NCBI RefSeq assembly: GCF_037975245.1
Contig: NC_092565.1
Location: forward strand, 6,304,999-6,368,998
Origin: Apostichopus japonicus
Taxonomy: Eukaryota; Echinodermata; Holothuroidea; Aspidochirotida; Stichopodidae
Reading direction: 5' to 3'
Length of the DNA stretch: 64,000 bases
Position 1 is the stretch's first letter; each line of letters begins with the position of its first letter. The notes beneath the pieces are model-generated. The model saw nothing but the letters and a program-made list of their open reading frames with translations. It searched no databases and had not been told where the DNA came from. Both the position numbers and the translations under genes were made by a program. Shown here in pieces: positions 1-15,200 of the stretch.

Positions 1-329
1 TAAAGAATGCAACACCTGTAAAAGTTATTTTTGGAATTCATAAAAAAAAGAGAATAATATCATACACAAAGTATTAGCAACACATTGACTTGACTTCACA
101 CCAGATATCAGTCTAGTTTTAGTGTGTGACCACTCAGTCAGGATTATGGCAGAAAAGTACAATTTAAGTTTGTGCACACATCAATCCATGGGCACTTTTT
201 ATAGAGATCAAGCAGATAATCCACACTACTTGTGATTAACATGGTACCAGCCTCATCCCTTTTTCCCCCATCACCCCAAACCTCCCCCCTCCCTAACTCT
301 CATCGTTTTTCAGGGTAATGATGACTCAC

Positions 330-3300
330 CTAGCTAGTAAGAACTGTGATTCTCTATGACTTGAAGAGGATGCTGAAAGTGATGATTCTACGACAGCGCT
401 ATATGATAGTGATGACCCTTGACCTGGGTTCATATTTCCGGTTAGGTTGCCTTGCCTTCTAGGGGCAGGTACTGCTAGCCTCTCCACTAGATTCCTTGTG
501 CTACCCTGGAGAGTAAATTAAAAATGATAATCGGTATCGAGCTTCGTTTTCACAGAGTTCCTCCGACTAGGCGACCTTATATGCATTTCCAGCAGATCGT
601 AATCCTTTTTTTTCCCCGTGCAGAGTAAAGACTGTCATGGAATATATCACAGTTGGTTCTTCAATTTCAGTAATGGAAGTCAAACAAAGGTGTTCTGAGG
701 TAAATACCAACAGGCAATACCACTAAGATTAGGTCAAGCAGACATTTCCTTCTTTTGCCTCCTCTGCTGCCCACTCCACCCCTCCCCCCCCCCCACACAC
801 ACACACACTTCCCATCTCCCTCTTTTTAAGATGTTGTTACCAGCAAAAACTTTAAAAACAAATTCTGAACCCACAAAAATAGAACCACCACATCTGTCTT
901 TAAAACATATGAAAACTGTGAGGAGCAAAGTAAAACCTTCATATACTAACATGGCCAGAACAGCATGATGTCAACAACCTAGGTTTACACCAGCTGGTAA
1001 TATCATTAACTGGAAGAATCATTAACATCCTCTTAAGCAATGGCAGGAGGAGGATACCTTCCTGACAGCAGTTTTATCCCATTTTCTATCTGGTGCATTT
1101 CGACCCTGTATAACCCCTTTCAGTTCTACAAACAACAGTTCTACTAACAAAATATGTCCGCAAGGTTTAAAAGCGTATATAGTACAAAAGTCACCCCGTC
1201 GACAGGATGAGGTATGTGCCTAACATTCATGTAAGTTATACAAACAAGAATGTATGACCCAATGACACCCAATAACCCGACTTAAACGGCATCTGGAGCT
1301 TCCAGCAGTACCAAAATCCTAACAGTGAAAATGAAAGCAAGATGGCATGAAAGGAAATATTTCTGTCAATAAATATACTTATGGAAAACATTGTAGCCAC
1401 TGAAAATCAAATGGGGGTGGGGGGGGGGGGTTCAACTTGGCATATGGTCTACATCCCAATGTCAATCAAATCATATGCAGTCCACACAGCCTCTGACAGT
1501 AAACAGCCCGTAAACAATCCGGGGTCCCAAGCCTTGTTAGGGTCACCAAGATATTTTGGGAGGGTTGCCAAAACATTGTGAAGAGGATAAAAAATTAATT
1601 TTGAGATGATAAACTTGTGACTTGCATCCTTGACAGAATACCCTCTATACTTTACCCCGTAAGGGTTCGAAGAAGTAAATCAATTTGCCATTGTGTGTGT
1701 CCGATCCTCTGATGTCACTCTACCACGATTTTTAATTTTAAATAATACCAGAGGAGAACCGAAGAAGACAAGAGGATCTTTACCTGACTATTCTGGGCTT
1801 GCTGGGCCTGTTGCTGTTGCCTCTCCAGTTGCAGCTGCATCAGCTGAAGTTGGTGGAGTTGACTCGCGGTCGCTGTGTTGCCACTGCCACTCCCCGCTGC
1901 TCTCCTCGCTCCAGAGAGTTGAGATAAAAGTTCTTTGAAAAAGTAGAAATTTTAAAACTTGCAATATTTGATAAGTCAATCCAGCAGGCATAGCATGCAT
2001 TTGGAAGAAACAACAAGTGGCATAAAAAAAAAGGATTTGCCTGAATTAATGACGAGGTCGGTGGGCGTGGAGAGGGGCGAAGGAGTGTGCTTTTTTCATA
2101 AACGAAATAAACAAACACAGTGGATTATTTTTCCTGAGAAGTTATTCCACTCGGCAAGCTTCACCGCATACTATTCACTGCAACAACAAGCTCACTTTAC
2201 ACCATTACAAATCAGCCTCGCGACTTCTAGTAAGGTGTAGCTGTGCAAAGCTCAATATTTTCTGATTATTTTGTGAGTGATGACTATGGTAATCAATTCT
2301 ACAACTCCCCATTCCACCCCCCTTCCCCACCCCCCCTCCCTGTAATGTTTCAAACTTAATTTTTAATTTCAGAGTCAGTTTTTAACCCCTGGCTGAAGAT
2401 TGACAAGAAAAGCAATCCTTATCTTCTCTCACGAGCAATTTCTCTGCCCTTCCCCCCCCCCCCCCCCACAAATGAGAAAAATTAAGCTCCAATTGGCTAC
2501 ATGTGCTATGTCGTAGGGATTATCCTGTCGTCCGACAAACCACCAGAAACATGAAACAGTTTTGTAGTTTTCATTGGGGTGAAAGTAGACCGTTGTATTA
2601 CTGCCAAAACAATACTAATATCTTGTAAAAACTAACCACCAAGTTTTGCAACTGCAGTACCACCTCTTCTAAAGACAATAAATGACACAATGAATTTAGA
2701 ATAAATCAAAAAAAGGTCCAAGTTCTATGAATCTGTGAAGCAACTTCTTGACTTACTCAAGTTTCAGTCTTGTATATCAACACACATGAAGACCATGATA
2801 TCCCTTTTTATGAAAAGAACTTTTCTTTTTAATTATTAATTTTTTATTTTTGGATAGATGACCATCCTTTAGTATCACTATAATCTGTAATCTGTATTTA
2901 TGATGATGTTTGGGTGTCCTTCTCTATATAAAGCAACTATTAGCACTTTTGTTGACATTTCTCCCAAACTCACCAAGAACGGTTCAATGGAGCAAACAAT
3001 ACAGGCAGCTCCACACAATTTTCCACAAAGTGATTATTTTAATAACCAAGAGACTAGAGAATACAAACATCTGTGGTTCCCTCAGATATTTTCTCTTCAT
3101 CGAAATCAATCGACTGACAAACATAGGTTGGAAAATGTTGGCAAACTTTTGACTTTTACGTAATTATTGAAATGGAAGCTGGATTAGCCTGGCAAATGAT
3201 TGAGCACTGTTCTTGAATAAATTTTCTTTATTGAGTAACAAAACCACATAAATTATCAACTCAAAAGGCTGCTTTCATGATACAGCTTGATACATACTTT

Positions 3301-6300
3301 ATTGATAAATGTAAGTACGACACCAGGAAACAATTGTTCTCCTCATGAAGTGAAACTGAAAGTGGATCTACACGCAACACAACAAAGCGAATGTAAATTA
3401 TGAAAAACTGCTTGGCTGTTTCCATTTCAGAGGAAATATTCGTTATGCAAACATGCATCAAGCACATGTATGACTTGGCAATATGCAGACTGAATACTCA
3501 TAGAATAATGACATTCTACTGCATAGGTAATATAGCACACAACCTACATAATTGCAAATCCTAATAGAGCAAAGTTTTTGATTTGAGATAACATGGATAA
3601 TAAAAATACTTTTTTGATTTTAAGAACAAGTTGCTTTAAAAATGATTTCATTTCAAATGGATGATTTTTTCATCCTACATTTTTTTGTATTCTTTGGGGG
3701 ATGGAAGTAAGGAAGGGAGGGGGGGCTCACCTGCTATTGGGTCCATGGCATCTCGACTATTTGGTGAGCTGGACATTGGACCACCGGAGGATAAACCGCT
3801 GCCTTGACCAAAGTGCATGTTCCTTCGGGAACGAGAGCCCAGCCCTCTGCCCGGGTGGAACATCCTTCTTAAATGTCTTGCGTTACCAGTCTCTTCTGAA
3901 TCTCTAGGCATCCTGTGCTCTAACGTTAAATGTGCGATGAAATCGTCTGTCACGTGGTTTGGGTCCCCGCCCGGTGAGGCGGCACATATAGGACAAACCT
4001 AGGGCGGAGAGGAAACAACAAGAAGAGAGTGATTGGGAAGTGATCAAGTCTTCATGGTGAGAAAGTAGAAAACAACAAAGATATGCTTCACAGAAACAAT
4101 GAGGACAGCTAACCTGCTGCATGTGGGCCACAGGGAGTTACAAAGAGAATGTACAGTGTGGGATAGGATATCTCTCTGCATGAGAGAGGAGTATGGCGAC
4201 AATGCTCTTGTTGCATTATTGTTCATTTATAACTAGCCATTCAATCCAAACTGTAACATTACAGAGAATGATACCCAAGTTATCTAACTTTGATACAAAT
4301 ATATTTACAAATTCTCACTGTGTGAAACTTGTTTTAAACCTGCAACAAGTACGTCAGTAGCTACAGTTCCAAATTCAACATCAGGTTTGCCGACAATCTG
4401 CATGGCCTGCCAACCCGACAAGAGAGCCCCTGGCCCCCCCCCCAAAAGAAAAAAAGATTTGACCACCCCTTATCGTTAAATTCCCTCTTGTGAACAATCC
4501 CTACTTTTGCAAACTTCTCCAGGGATAAAAAATAATTCACTGTGTCTTTAACTAACTTTGTTTTTGTTTTTGCTGGAAATGTAACAGTATAGCGGTGGCT
4601 TTGTCTACGGTGATAAAGTTTAGATTCACAAATATTGAATTTTGACGCTCGTAATCAAGTTAGATTTGATGATCTCTCTTTAGTCAAAGGTTTGAGACTG
4701 AACTGCTCATTGATTAATTTACAACATTGATCACACCAAGGTCAATCACTACCAATGCAAATGTTACTTGTAGGCCAATGGTCCAGTCTGCTTTCCTTTT
4801 GAATTGGAAAAAAAGATCTAATCGATACTAGAAGAGTAACCAGGGAACTAATTTATCCGGGTATGGCATAGTCAAATGGGTAAATTGCTCTGCAAAGTGC
4901 AAACATTTGTGGGAAATTTTTACATAGGAACCACAGTACTTTAAAAGAGACAAAACAGAGCCTTCACAAACTGCTACATGAATACTACATGATATCGCCG
5001 AGTAAACTACTCACCACTTCTAAAGGTGATTCTGTGTGTTCGGCTTTAACATGATCTTGTAGTAATGCTTCTGTAAAACCCATTTTACCACAATATGGGC
5101 AAGTAAAAGATTGGGCTTGGTCTAGACTAATGGACTCTCCTCCGTAATAAAGATCTGTAAGGTTAAAAGAACACAAATTATATGCGTGCAACACAAACTC
5201 ATGTACGTGACTTTAAAACTACTTCGGCTGTTCACACCGACAGAAGCTCATTAAAAAGTAATTTTTAAATATGGAAAATCGTCATTAATTAACAACCATG
5301 AAAATTGCCTGAAAATGGAACTACTCATGCAATTGTTTCCCCCATCTTAGAAACTAACTGTAAATCCCTGAGAACAAACATATTGCAAACTCTTCCTGTA
5401 AAGCATTGTTTGTTATTAATTGTTCAAATAAAAAAATACTACCATTCTATTCGACCATTCTACTAGCCTTCTATCGAACTATAAATGTAAGACTTGAATC
5501 ATTTTCCTTTTGCTGTGTCATACTGTACATCAAATATTATACCTTCACTCACATTGTGGGGCACTAAACATATTGTGGGGAAAAGTTTCCCTGGTATTTA
5601 GAGGACAAAATGATGGATGTCCAAAGGTGTGATATTCTTTGGACAGCACTTGAGGGCATTATTTATACAAACACCAGAGTGAACTGCCATTTTATATCCA
5701 TATTTGGTGCCTTCATCAGCACAAGTACCAATGTCATTTTTTGAAACTCAATACGAAGGCCATAATGCTGAGTAGATATGATGTTACAGGCCAGTATCTG
5801 CATTTTAGGATAAAATGTAGCTACAATTTTCTACCTGTTAGAATTAAACTACACAAAAGTCTCTGGAATGGCTAATTTCAAACTAGGAAATGGGCTTTAG
5901 CACCCTCAAACATAAATGATCGAGTTTATGATAAGACTCACCAAAATCATTCCTCGTCAAAATGCACTGCATTGGGTGTTCGGATGTATGTGTAGTAGTA
6001 GTATTACCGTCCTCGTAACACTGAGCACAAAGGTCATAATCGTAACAAATCAAACACTTGTATCTCCTTCCACGAAAGTTCCCTTTGAGACAGGAATCAC
6101 AACTTACTCCTGTGACAAAAGGAAAGAGATTATAAGAATAAAGAAAGATTCTCCAAATAAGGAAAGTAAGTTTTATATCAATCACTTAGTAATATACTAC
6201 AAGTTGGCAAAGGGCAATGTGTACATTCCAATTCAATTGAACATGGTTAAGTGAATTCAAATGAGTAACGTAGAAAGACTAAAGGAAGACTGGTTTATTA

Positions 6301-7857
6301 AATCCTTTACGGCAAAATTTTCTGATACAAAACAATTTCCAAATATAACATACATTATGACAGAGCAATACATTTGCCAATATTGACAATTTTAGAATGC
6401 AAACATATGTCTGCTGTGCAACTCATACTGATAGATGCAGTGAATCTTAGTAACTGGCAAACACTTTATATAACTTAAAAGATCTGCTTTGTTGGCCCCA
6501 ATTACAGCACCCTATAGCTAGGAAAGCTTTGTGCTGACATAATCATCCTACCACGGACATAAATCCACCTCAGGCTCTAAGACTAGCCTGCATAGCTTAT
6601 TAACACCATTAGGCTCTTTGTGTAAACACTGTGTGAAAATATGTTCATGTCTACAGTGTAGTTAATCATACAGCGTTCACGCAAAGACCCTCATACAAGA
6701 AAAAATATGTGGCACGCGTTGCAGACTAATTGGTAAAAAGAGGTCATTTTACAACCAAGGCAGGTTGATTACGCGATTTCGTTACATTTTTCCATGATAG
6801 CGTGCTTTAGTTGGGTTCTATACAGCCTTTAAGAAAACATTGAGAAATGCTCAGCAGTCCCCATTTCCCTGAATACTTTACTGACAGGGTTCATTAAATT
6901 TAAAGTGCAGTTTCTATGTATAGTGTATTGTTTATGTGCAGGATGCAGCTGCAACCAGGATTATGATGCAAATAATTTGCATTCAAATTTTAACTACCTG
7001 TGCATAGCGATGAACACAGGCAAAGCACTGTCAGAAGGTGTTATAGAGTTTGATTTGCCAAATCTGGACAATGTTATGAATTTTCTATTTGGTTTACTTA
7101 ATCCTACAGCTTCGCATTTGCATCTCTGCACTGATCCAATTCCTCCGGAATGAGATGGTTGTAGCCTATACTTGTAAGAGTCTTGTGTTCAAACAGTCGA
7201 AGCAAGGAAGACTTGCCATAACTCTGCACATGAGTGAAAGTTTACTGTATAATTTAAATATGGTAAATAGGTGAAGTTATTAATGAGGGTGCTACAAAAC
7301 AGAAAACATATGCTGCCTTCTTCCATTATGCACATTTGAACCATGTCCAGTGGTGTTGTTTAAGCCTAGGTAACATTTCATTATTCTAAGTGGTTAGAAT
7401 TGAATTACACAGCAACTACAGTGTCTATAATCACTCAGTGCAGCTTGATATGCCTTACATTATAACTTAATAGGCACACATTATAGGAGTAGGACACAAA
7501 ATGTTACCATAGGGCATAGGCCTATATTAACCACCATACAATCCAGAAATGCATAGCTTGGTCCCATAACATCTTAAATAACACTATTCATCCAGGGTAA
7601 CTCTATACATAAATTCGATTAAGTAGGCTAGGCCTATATGCTATGTATGAAATTAATGTCATGCTATCCTAACTTTTACTTGTTAGTCGTATGTAGGCGA
7701 GGTAACGCAGTACTATAGTAGCAATAGTGCGGTTGACGATGTATGTCAAGAAAAAGTTTCAGATGGGCTAGGCTATCCGTCAAATTTACACTGTGTGTAC
7801 GATAGGCACATGGGGCCTAACCAGCTTCCGTCTAAACTCACCTTCATGCCGAGACAT
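330..7857 (-). CDS. KCMF1: KCMF1, ZZ-type E3 ubiquitin ligase (partial, 3' end off window)
   Basis: E3 ubiquitin ligase of the KCMF1 (potassium channel modulatory factor 1) family, which works in N-degron and proteasome or lysosome turnover. Coding exons in gene order: 7857-7842, 6109-5942, 5154-5015, 3998-3731, 1932-1784 and 505-330. All junctions are GT/AG and the phases agree (1,1,0,1,0,2). The tiny first exon encodes MSRHE plus one base, matching the family N terminus. Residues about 7-60 form a ZZ zinc finger ([22 protein letters not shown]). Residues about 78-101 form a C2H2-like finger (CPYCGKMGF...H...H). Next come a CPIC element, an MDPIA segment, a Q/L-rich coiled stretch and SQFLLAR at the end of exon 6. 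About 306 residues are visible against 381 in human, so roughly 75 C-terminal residues lie left of base 1. Intron 1 (6110-7841) holds one copy of a three-copy repeat. The identity is firm; residue boundaries are from hand translation. Confidence 0.95.
6478..6788 (+). repeat. Interspersed repeat family A, copy 1
   Basis: About 310 bp in KCMF1 intron 1 with clear similarity to 42963-43214 (same strand) and 35488-35720 (opposite strand). Shared blocks include AACACCATTAGGCTCTTTGT, GGTAAAAAGAGG and ACCAAGGCA. It has no coding capacity. I see no terminal inverted repeats, so the class is unknown. Confidence 0.8.
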
Positions 7858-10800
7858 TCTCGGGATTTATTTACATTAAAACCACACTCGAAACCATTCA
7901 TTCGATATAATTATTGTATTTGATGTGAGAATGAAGATTTCATACTCCCTAAGAAAACCCTTTGCAAGAATACACCCCTTAACAGACGGTACTATGACAT
8001 GAAAATTATCGGCAGTACTACAATTACATAGGTGGCCAGACGAATATGACGATATTTTGACATCAAGAAGTATCTGGATATAAAATAATTGTATTTGTAT
8101 TATTAATATATTTATAATACAAAATACACATATTTAAATTGTTTTATATAAGTCGTTAACTCATGTGATATTATTCTACCCTAAATTTAAGCTAGACTAT
8201 AATATCTTCAAATTAGTGAGTTATCAAAATCTGCCCGGTTTTCTCATACGGTAAAACACCTAAAATACATGACGTCAGATTTGGCAAAGTTTAGTACTTG
8301 ACAAATGAAAAATGCAAGGAATGTACCTTTAGGAGGAAACGGAGGTGGATCACTGACGTGAAGAATCGCCCGTTCATAGCTTACAAGAAACGTTCGTGAC
8401 TAACCTCGGGCCCGGTTTAGATTATGTCCGTTTAAGACAATATTCAGTCGAGACTGATGTAATCCACTAGCGGGAGCCTGTGTCGAGGAGCCCAGCTGAG
8501 TCCCAGGGCCAACAATTATTAGGATAAATGACAACATCGAGGCCGACTTTTATGTCAACCGACAAATATGGACCCCTTTTAAAAAATTCTTTATTTTTCC
8601 CCGATGGTAATATTATGCAATTAAATTACACCATTCTTTATCCGGCATTTCTTCGGCCACTGGATTTGGCAACCGGCCCCTCCGGTCCGGCCCATCCGCG
8701 ATCTCGCCAGACCTGCTACCAAATATCATTGTAGTTTTATATATCTGTCATCGCGGAGGATTCAAGTACAAAAAATAAATATAAAAAATTTGATACATAT
8801 TCAGCTGTTGGAAAACATGTTCTTATGGTGGTTAACTATGCCTGGAACTCAATAGTACTTAAAGTAAAGCTATAGTATCATAACTTAGCCTCGGTCACAT
8901 AATAATCATATCAGTATTGTGATATTTTGAGTCATTCCTGGTTCAGCGCAGTACTGATGGGTTGCATGTTTAAGATGATGATTGGTAATTATTTTAGGAA
9001 GTGGTACGTGTAATTCGATGTCTTCAGCGCTTTTCGGCAGGATCATTCTCCGAGATAATCACGTCAGTTTCCTCATCATCAGCCCGCACACTTATTGGTA
9101 CACATAATCCACTACAACTCCTTAGGCGCTTATTACTCTTTTCCAAGAAATTGTTACTGAAAGTCCAGGCTATTTCGTGCATGATATATTTAACAAGCAA
9201 TAAAAACAACTGCTTGTTTGAGATCGTATCTCAGATAATATCTTTTTTTTCAAGTTCATTGTTGTTTTACTGCTGAGGCGCTGACAGTGGGCCTGTCTTT
9301 GTTAGAATATTAGTGCAACCACTTTGTTAATGAAAGTCTGATGTCAATGATGTAAAAGAACTACATGGTGATTTCCATCCATTGTAAACGGTCCAAGGCC
9401 AAAGCCATATATATATATATATATATATGGCTACGTGCAAGGGAAGCAAAAAGTGAGGGCGCTGTCATACACAAAGATTAGAGTTACTTTATACAGAAAA
9501 GATCGGAACCGTCGGAGCCACATATGTACTGCTCTGTAAATAACTCCAGGCGATAGGTACCTCTGAGCCTACTACCTACTACGAACAGTTTTTGAGCACA
9601 GAACTATTGAGGTGACTGGATATGATGGTGTTACCAGCTCTCCTCCACTCCCATCCCTCTCTCCACTTCTTCATAAACAGTACCAAGCAATTATTGTTTA
9701 TTGTGCCATATTATATTCAGAATCTATATCAAACCGCCTGAGTGTTCTTCTAGCTGAGGAACAGAGCCGAAAAGTATCAGGAGATATCTTTTTTGATATG
9801 GTATCAACAAAATCTGTTTTGTTGGGGGAGGGGGGAGGGGGCTTTGATGTTGAAGAGCATGAATGGAAGTACAACTAGCTTTGGATGTGATCAACATTAC
9901 GGGACAGTCCAAGGATGACTGAATGTATGAATAAACAATGCTCTTATTATCAGGGGTGAGTAAATTAAAAGTGCACCTTTGGTGGATAAACAAATTCTAA
10001 TAAAATTGTATTCAATAGAATGACCATTGTTGAAACAACAATAGACAAAAATTAATTATTTAAAATTAATTAATGTTGAAACAACAACAGACAAAAATAT
10101 AATTAAAAAATGCTGCACTTTTTCAAATACTGACAATTGTTATACAGGATGCACAGAGGATACGTTGCCACATGCTCCACTGGTCAGCCTGTGCTCTCTC
10201 TCTCTCCTTCCCCCCACCCCCTCCCCCTCATCCCGGCCCACCAACCCAAGATTGAACACTCTTCTACCATACCTGAGCTCAGTCAATGCCTTGACTATAT
10301 ATGTCTGAAATGTGTAGCAAATGTTGAAAAGTATAGGTCAACATATGGATTAGGTAATTCTGATTTGCATTTTGTATATATGATTACTCCCAACAACATG
10401 AAACAAATTGTACGCATGACAATTAATTAATTAAAATTCAATGAATTACTCATAAATTATTTTGACAGTCAGAACTTCTGGTAATGTTCTTTTGTAAACT
10501 TTTAGAAGGTTTTGCTTTAACATCAACTCAGAGCCAATGATTTTGATGGTAGCATTTTGATGGTCTTGAGGTGATCAATTGACAACCATAAAAGTTAAAA
10601 ACACTGAGTTACATTTTTTCAAAAATATATTTCGTTACGTTTACAACCAAATTAAACTTGAAAGATTCATTAATATGTATCACTTCGTATACAAAACAGT
10701 TAGAAGGAAGACTTGCTACTTTTAAAAGATAAAAGAGCAAAACAACAGGAATATATTAAGTCTTGTGACCAGACCATTGAGTAAGCATTGTTTCCAAAAC

Positions 10801-12123
10801 TTAGATAATGCTATTACTTTAATGAGCTTTGCAGCACAGAGATGTTGAAAAATGTAACCCCTTCATCAGGCATGAGAACAGGGTGTGGGTGTAGGGGAGG
10901 GGGAGGGGGCTACTGGTCTGGGATCATGGTCAATTAGGGGGTCAGGGTCAGAATGGGACTGGTGACAAAGTTTTCCAAAAGGCCCGACCTGGCTTCCAAT
11001 GCCCCTGGCTGAAATGTAGTCCAGTTACTATCTTTCCACAGCCTGGTACAGCCCACCCCACCCCCTCCTCCTTCCAAGGATAAAGAATAGATAAAAGATG
11101 AGTGAAAAATAAATTTATCAAATGTTTAGCAAAATGGCTGGCTTTAAAATGCATGTTCTGCTAGAATAGGTGAACTGAACAACAAATATGCAATTCAAAA
11201 TTTGTTGAATGATTTTGCACGCTGTCCAATTTGGCTAAAAGCATTTGGGGGGGGGGGGGTGATATTGCTTTAATGTGCTAGTGAGTCTGGATAAGTGTAA
11301 ATATGAAACTTTTCCTGATTATTATGGAGAGAAATGTCTAATGTAAAATGTCTTATTTGGCTGGTCTTGAATGACATGCCAAAAAAGTTTAAAAAATGAT
11401 TCTTTAGTGCGTAAGTAATATGATTATAAATGATAAAAACAAAGACAATACTTAAATGGATAAAATTGAGTTATAAATCATACATTAATAAGCCATTTCT
11501 ACAACAAAGAAGGAAAAACATAAAAAGTTTCAACAATAACCAGAAATAAACAAATTAGGAAACACTGAAGGGGATGATCGAAATCATGAAATTGTTTCAA
11601 TCAGTGTACACCCTGTTTGAATCATCGCATTACAATATTCTATTGGCAAAATTTCCACTGTTGTCACATTACACCTCATCCACCATTTATATGTACAGTT
11701 TACACTAAGAAACAATGGCGGCCACAGCCAGAGAAACATTATACCAGGTATCGACTCAAATGGACATACGATTCATAAAATTTCATGTTTAGGAGCTGAC
11801 GGTAAGCCAAAATCTTCTCTGGCCTCACCTACTGAATATTTATCCAGCCTCCAGCCACACCAAAATGGCACATGATGTGTGAAAGCTTGTGGGAAAACCC
11901 CTACGGGACACAGAGGTCATGATGTTAATACTTACAGATGTAGACAATACGTAAGTACAATGGCTGGCGAATATGTGCAAAAATGTCTGCAATTATGAAT
12001 GGAAGCCAGTACAGTACATATGTAAGTAATATTTTTCACAACGTGTAGTAGCTGTAGGATTCCCTTAAGATTGAACCCTGATAGTTTTGATTTTCTTTAA
12101 GTCATTTTTACTAGAAATGCTAA

Positions 12124-12197
<74 letters not shown>

Positions 12198-12208
12198 ATA
12201 TATATATG

Positions 12209-12259
<51 letters not shown>

Positions 12260-15200
12260 ATATGTATATATATAAATATATATACATAAACATATACGCC
12301 TGGGTCAGAGGTCATGTACAATGGAAGATGGTGCACTGAGTTGCAGACTGAACGGCCACCCTATTCATGGTAGAACCTGAGTAACTGTTTTAGTAAGCAC
12401 ACCTCCTTTCAAGTAGCTTCATATATATGTTACACACCACGGCTTGGTTTTCTTTTACATAAAAAACTAAAGTGTGACAAATCAAGACAAAAATCACAGA
12501 TTAGCCTTCAGCATAAAATATTGCTCCAAAGCCACAAATGATCATTTGTCAAAAAAAAAAAAACATACTAACAATAATTCAAATATGTTTAAACAACAAA
12601 TACATTTTTTTAGAGATGTTTATGAAGGAATATCATTTAGACATGCCACTGTTGGCAAGCATTTTTTTACAGAGATATCATTAAACAAAAAAATTCTTAA
12701 TAAATGAAAAGTGAAGAAACAGATTTTCCTTCCAAATCATGGTAGACAATTTCTATGCTTTTGTAACATTGATCATGTTATTTTCAAAACTTAATTTTTT
12801 TTATTATATGTAACATAGGATGTGTTTACCCTTGGAAGAGAATGAGGACATTGACTGTATAAAAATGAAACATAGTTATGTATTAAAATCTGCAGGAAGG
12901 CTTTTCACTAAAATGGAACAAACCCTGAATTTTGCTAGTCCATTTGTTCAGGACCAGTCAAAATTTTGGTTATTTTAGTCTTTATTCTACCTAACAAAGA
13001 GCACATAAGGGGGATGGAGATGGAGGGTGGGAGGAAGGGTTCACAAGGCGACCTACTTTCACCGTGCAATTCAGGATGCCATCAGGATCCTAACAGCACT
13101 ATTGGTAAACCCAGAAAAAGCTTTTGCTAGCATTTAAATACATCAATCAGTCCAAGAAATAGATATGATTGGAAAATAAAGACAAATATGTTAAAATATA
13201 ATTTACAACAACAAAAAGAAGATAAATGCAATATGGATTACTATGACTACTGTAAAATTACACATACTAAGATAACCAGTTATTCACCAAATTAAACCAA
13301 GAGAATATTTAGACAGGAAAAAAATATTTTACAATGTAAGACAAAACAAAAGGACTCTTTGACCCTAACAAGGATATTACTATGGAATGCTAAATGGTAA
13401 GTTACACATTCTGAAAGAAAACCAATGCTAAAACAAAGCTAAAACAAATAAACTTTAACGCCTTACATTTGCAAGACTTATTAAAATTTTATAAATATTA
13501 CTTGTACTTTTTGGCATTTTCTGTTAGAAGCATTACTATGCAGAAATGGTCAATGAAATTCAATAACTCTGTGAATCTGTCAAAAGTCGGTATGCCACAA
13601 ATCATATTTATGTTTTTGGACACTTTTATTCTATTTTTTGTAGTGTTCCATTAAGTGCAATGCATTGGAGAACTAGGATTTTTTACACATTACAAAATGG
13701 TTATCTTTCCAGAGAACAAAATCGTCACAAGGTGGTTCATTTTGATATGTTTGTGTGTAGAAAGAAGAATGCAAACTTCACACTCGCAGGCATAAATGAC
13801 AAGATAACTGACAATTTGGAATGAGTGTTTGTGATTTAAAAAATGATTAACTGTTCAAATAAAGCTATTATTTCATCAAAAAATTCAACAAGAAAAAAAA
13901 AAGAAAAGAAAAAAGAAAAAAAAAAGGAAGAAAACAGAGAGCACCATTTCTGAGGATTTTTAAGAATTAAGCAAATATTTGATAAAAAAAAGATGTTGAA
14001 AGATTACCTGAAGACAACAGATTACCTACTCAGTGTTCACGACACTAATGTAAATTCCACAAGCCATTTTCTTCTCTTAGTGAGAAATAAACAGCTTACA
14101 TTAATTTTTGGGGGGATTTTTAGTAATCATTTGCCCCACCAAGCCAAGTGACGTTCTAATTTTTGTCAAATGCTGAGGAGAAAGATATTGTCAATGATGA
14201 AATTGATATTATGTGTTATTGTAATTCTGCTTCGAAATCATGCGTCACTAAGATAAATTCAGTCAAGATAAGAAACAAAATTGTATCCAAATACGAACAG
14301 ATTTTTACACTACAATGTTTGACATGCAGGGGAACTCCGGTGAGGCTTATAACTCACACTTTTGTGAGCGTTGTTTCATTCTTGTCAAAAATTACTGGCT
14401 TAAGTAACTTTTATCCAACTTCTGGGTGCAAAAATAACAGTAAAGATGAGAGTCCTCTCTCATTTTCAGGTTATACCTAAATTTCAACTTCCGAACACAA
14501 GTTCTGGAAGTCACAATCGCCACAAAATCAAAACTTTATAAAACCTGTAAGCATAATATACAAAGGTATTGCTTCCTCATAGTTTAAGATCCTTAACACA
14601 AAACGTCCCTAATTAAGTAGAAAGGTTGAAGTAGGATGTACGGATAAGGATAGATGACTGGAAATAGAGGAGGAAATTCAAATTTGGCAATGATGAAGAC
14701 GACCTTAATAATAGTGCATTGTTTTTTTACTTACAACAGGTACATTGCTATCTTCTTCACTCAAACTCTTTCACAAGCAGTGGATGAGTTGAAATTTTTT
14801 CCAAACGAGTTCGATTCCAATATACTGGCCTTTATGGATTTCATTAAGATAGGAGAACCCTCTCAGTGGGTAGACTATAAATGTTGTGTTGTTGCCACTC
14901 TCTGTACATGAGGTAAAATTCTTATCAAGCTACAGATTACAAAAAAAAAGGTTTGCATATGGCCCTATTTAAAAAAGGGCCTTTTTTGATTATAGCAAAA
15001 TTTTACATAAGAAGTTAATATATGATTCTCATCTCTGTCTGTTACTTGTTATAAAATCCACTACGTATAAACTGATGTAACAAGATTTGAACCAAATTTG
15101 TTGATATTTTTCCAACTTTTGCATTTTGCAAAAGAGAATTGTGGCACATACGTCTATAGTTTACGAGGTAATAATTCGAAAAGGTCCAAAGTAGCAGGGT

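Noticed and set aside
12087-12336. Ile/Tyr-rich frames on both strands
   Set aside because: They are translations of a TA microsatellite.
14163-14480. 105-codon plus-strand frame between KCMF1 and NT5C2
   Set aside because: It has no domain, no splice context and no family resemblance, and its length is expected by chance in this gap.
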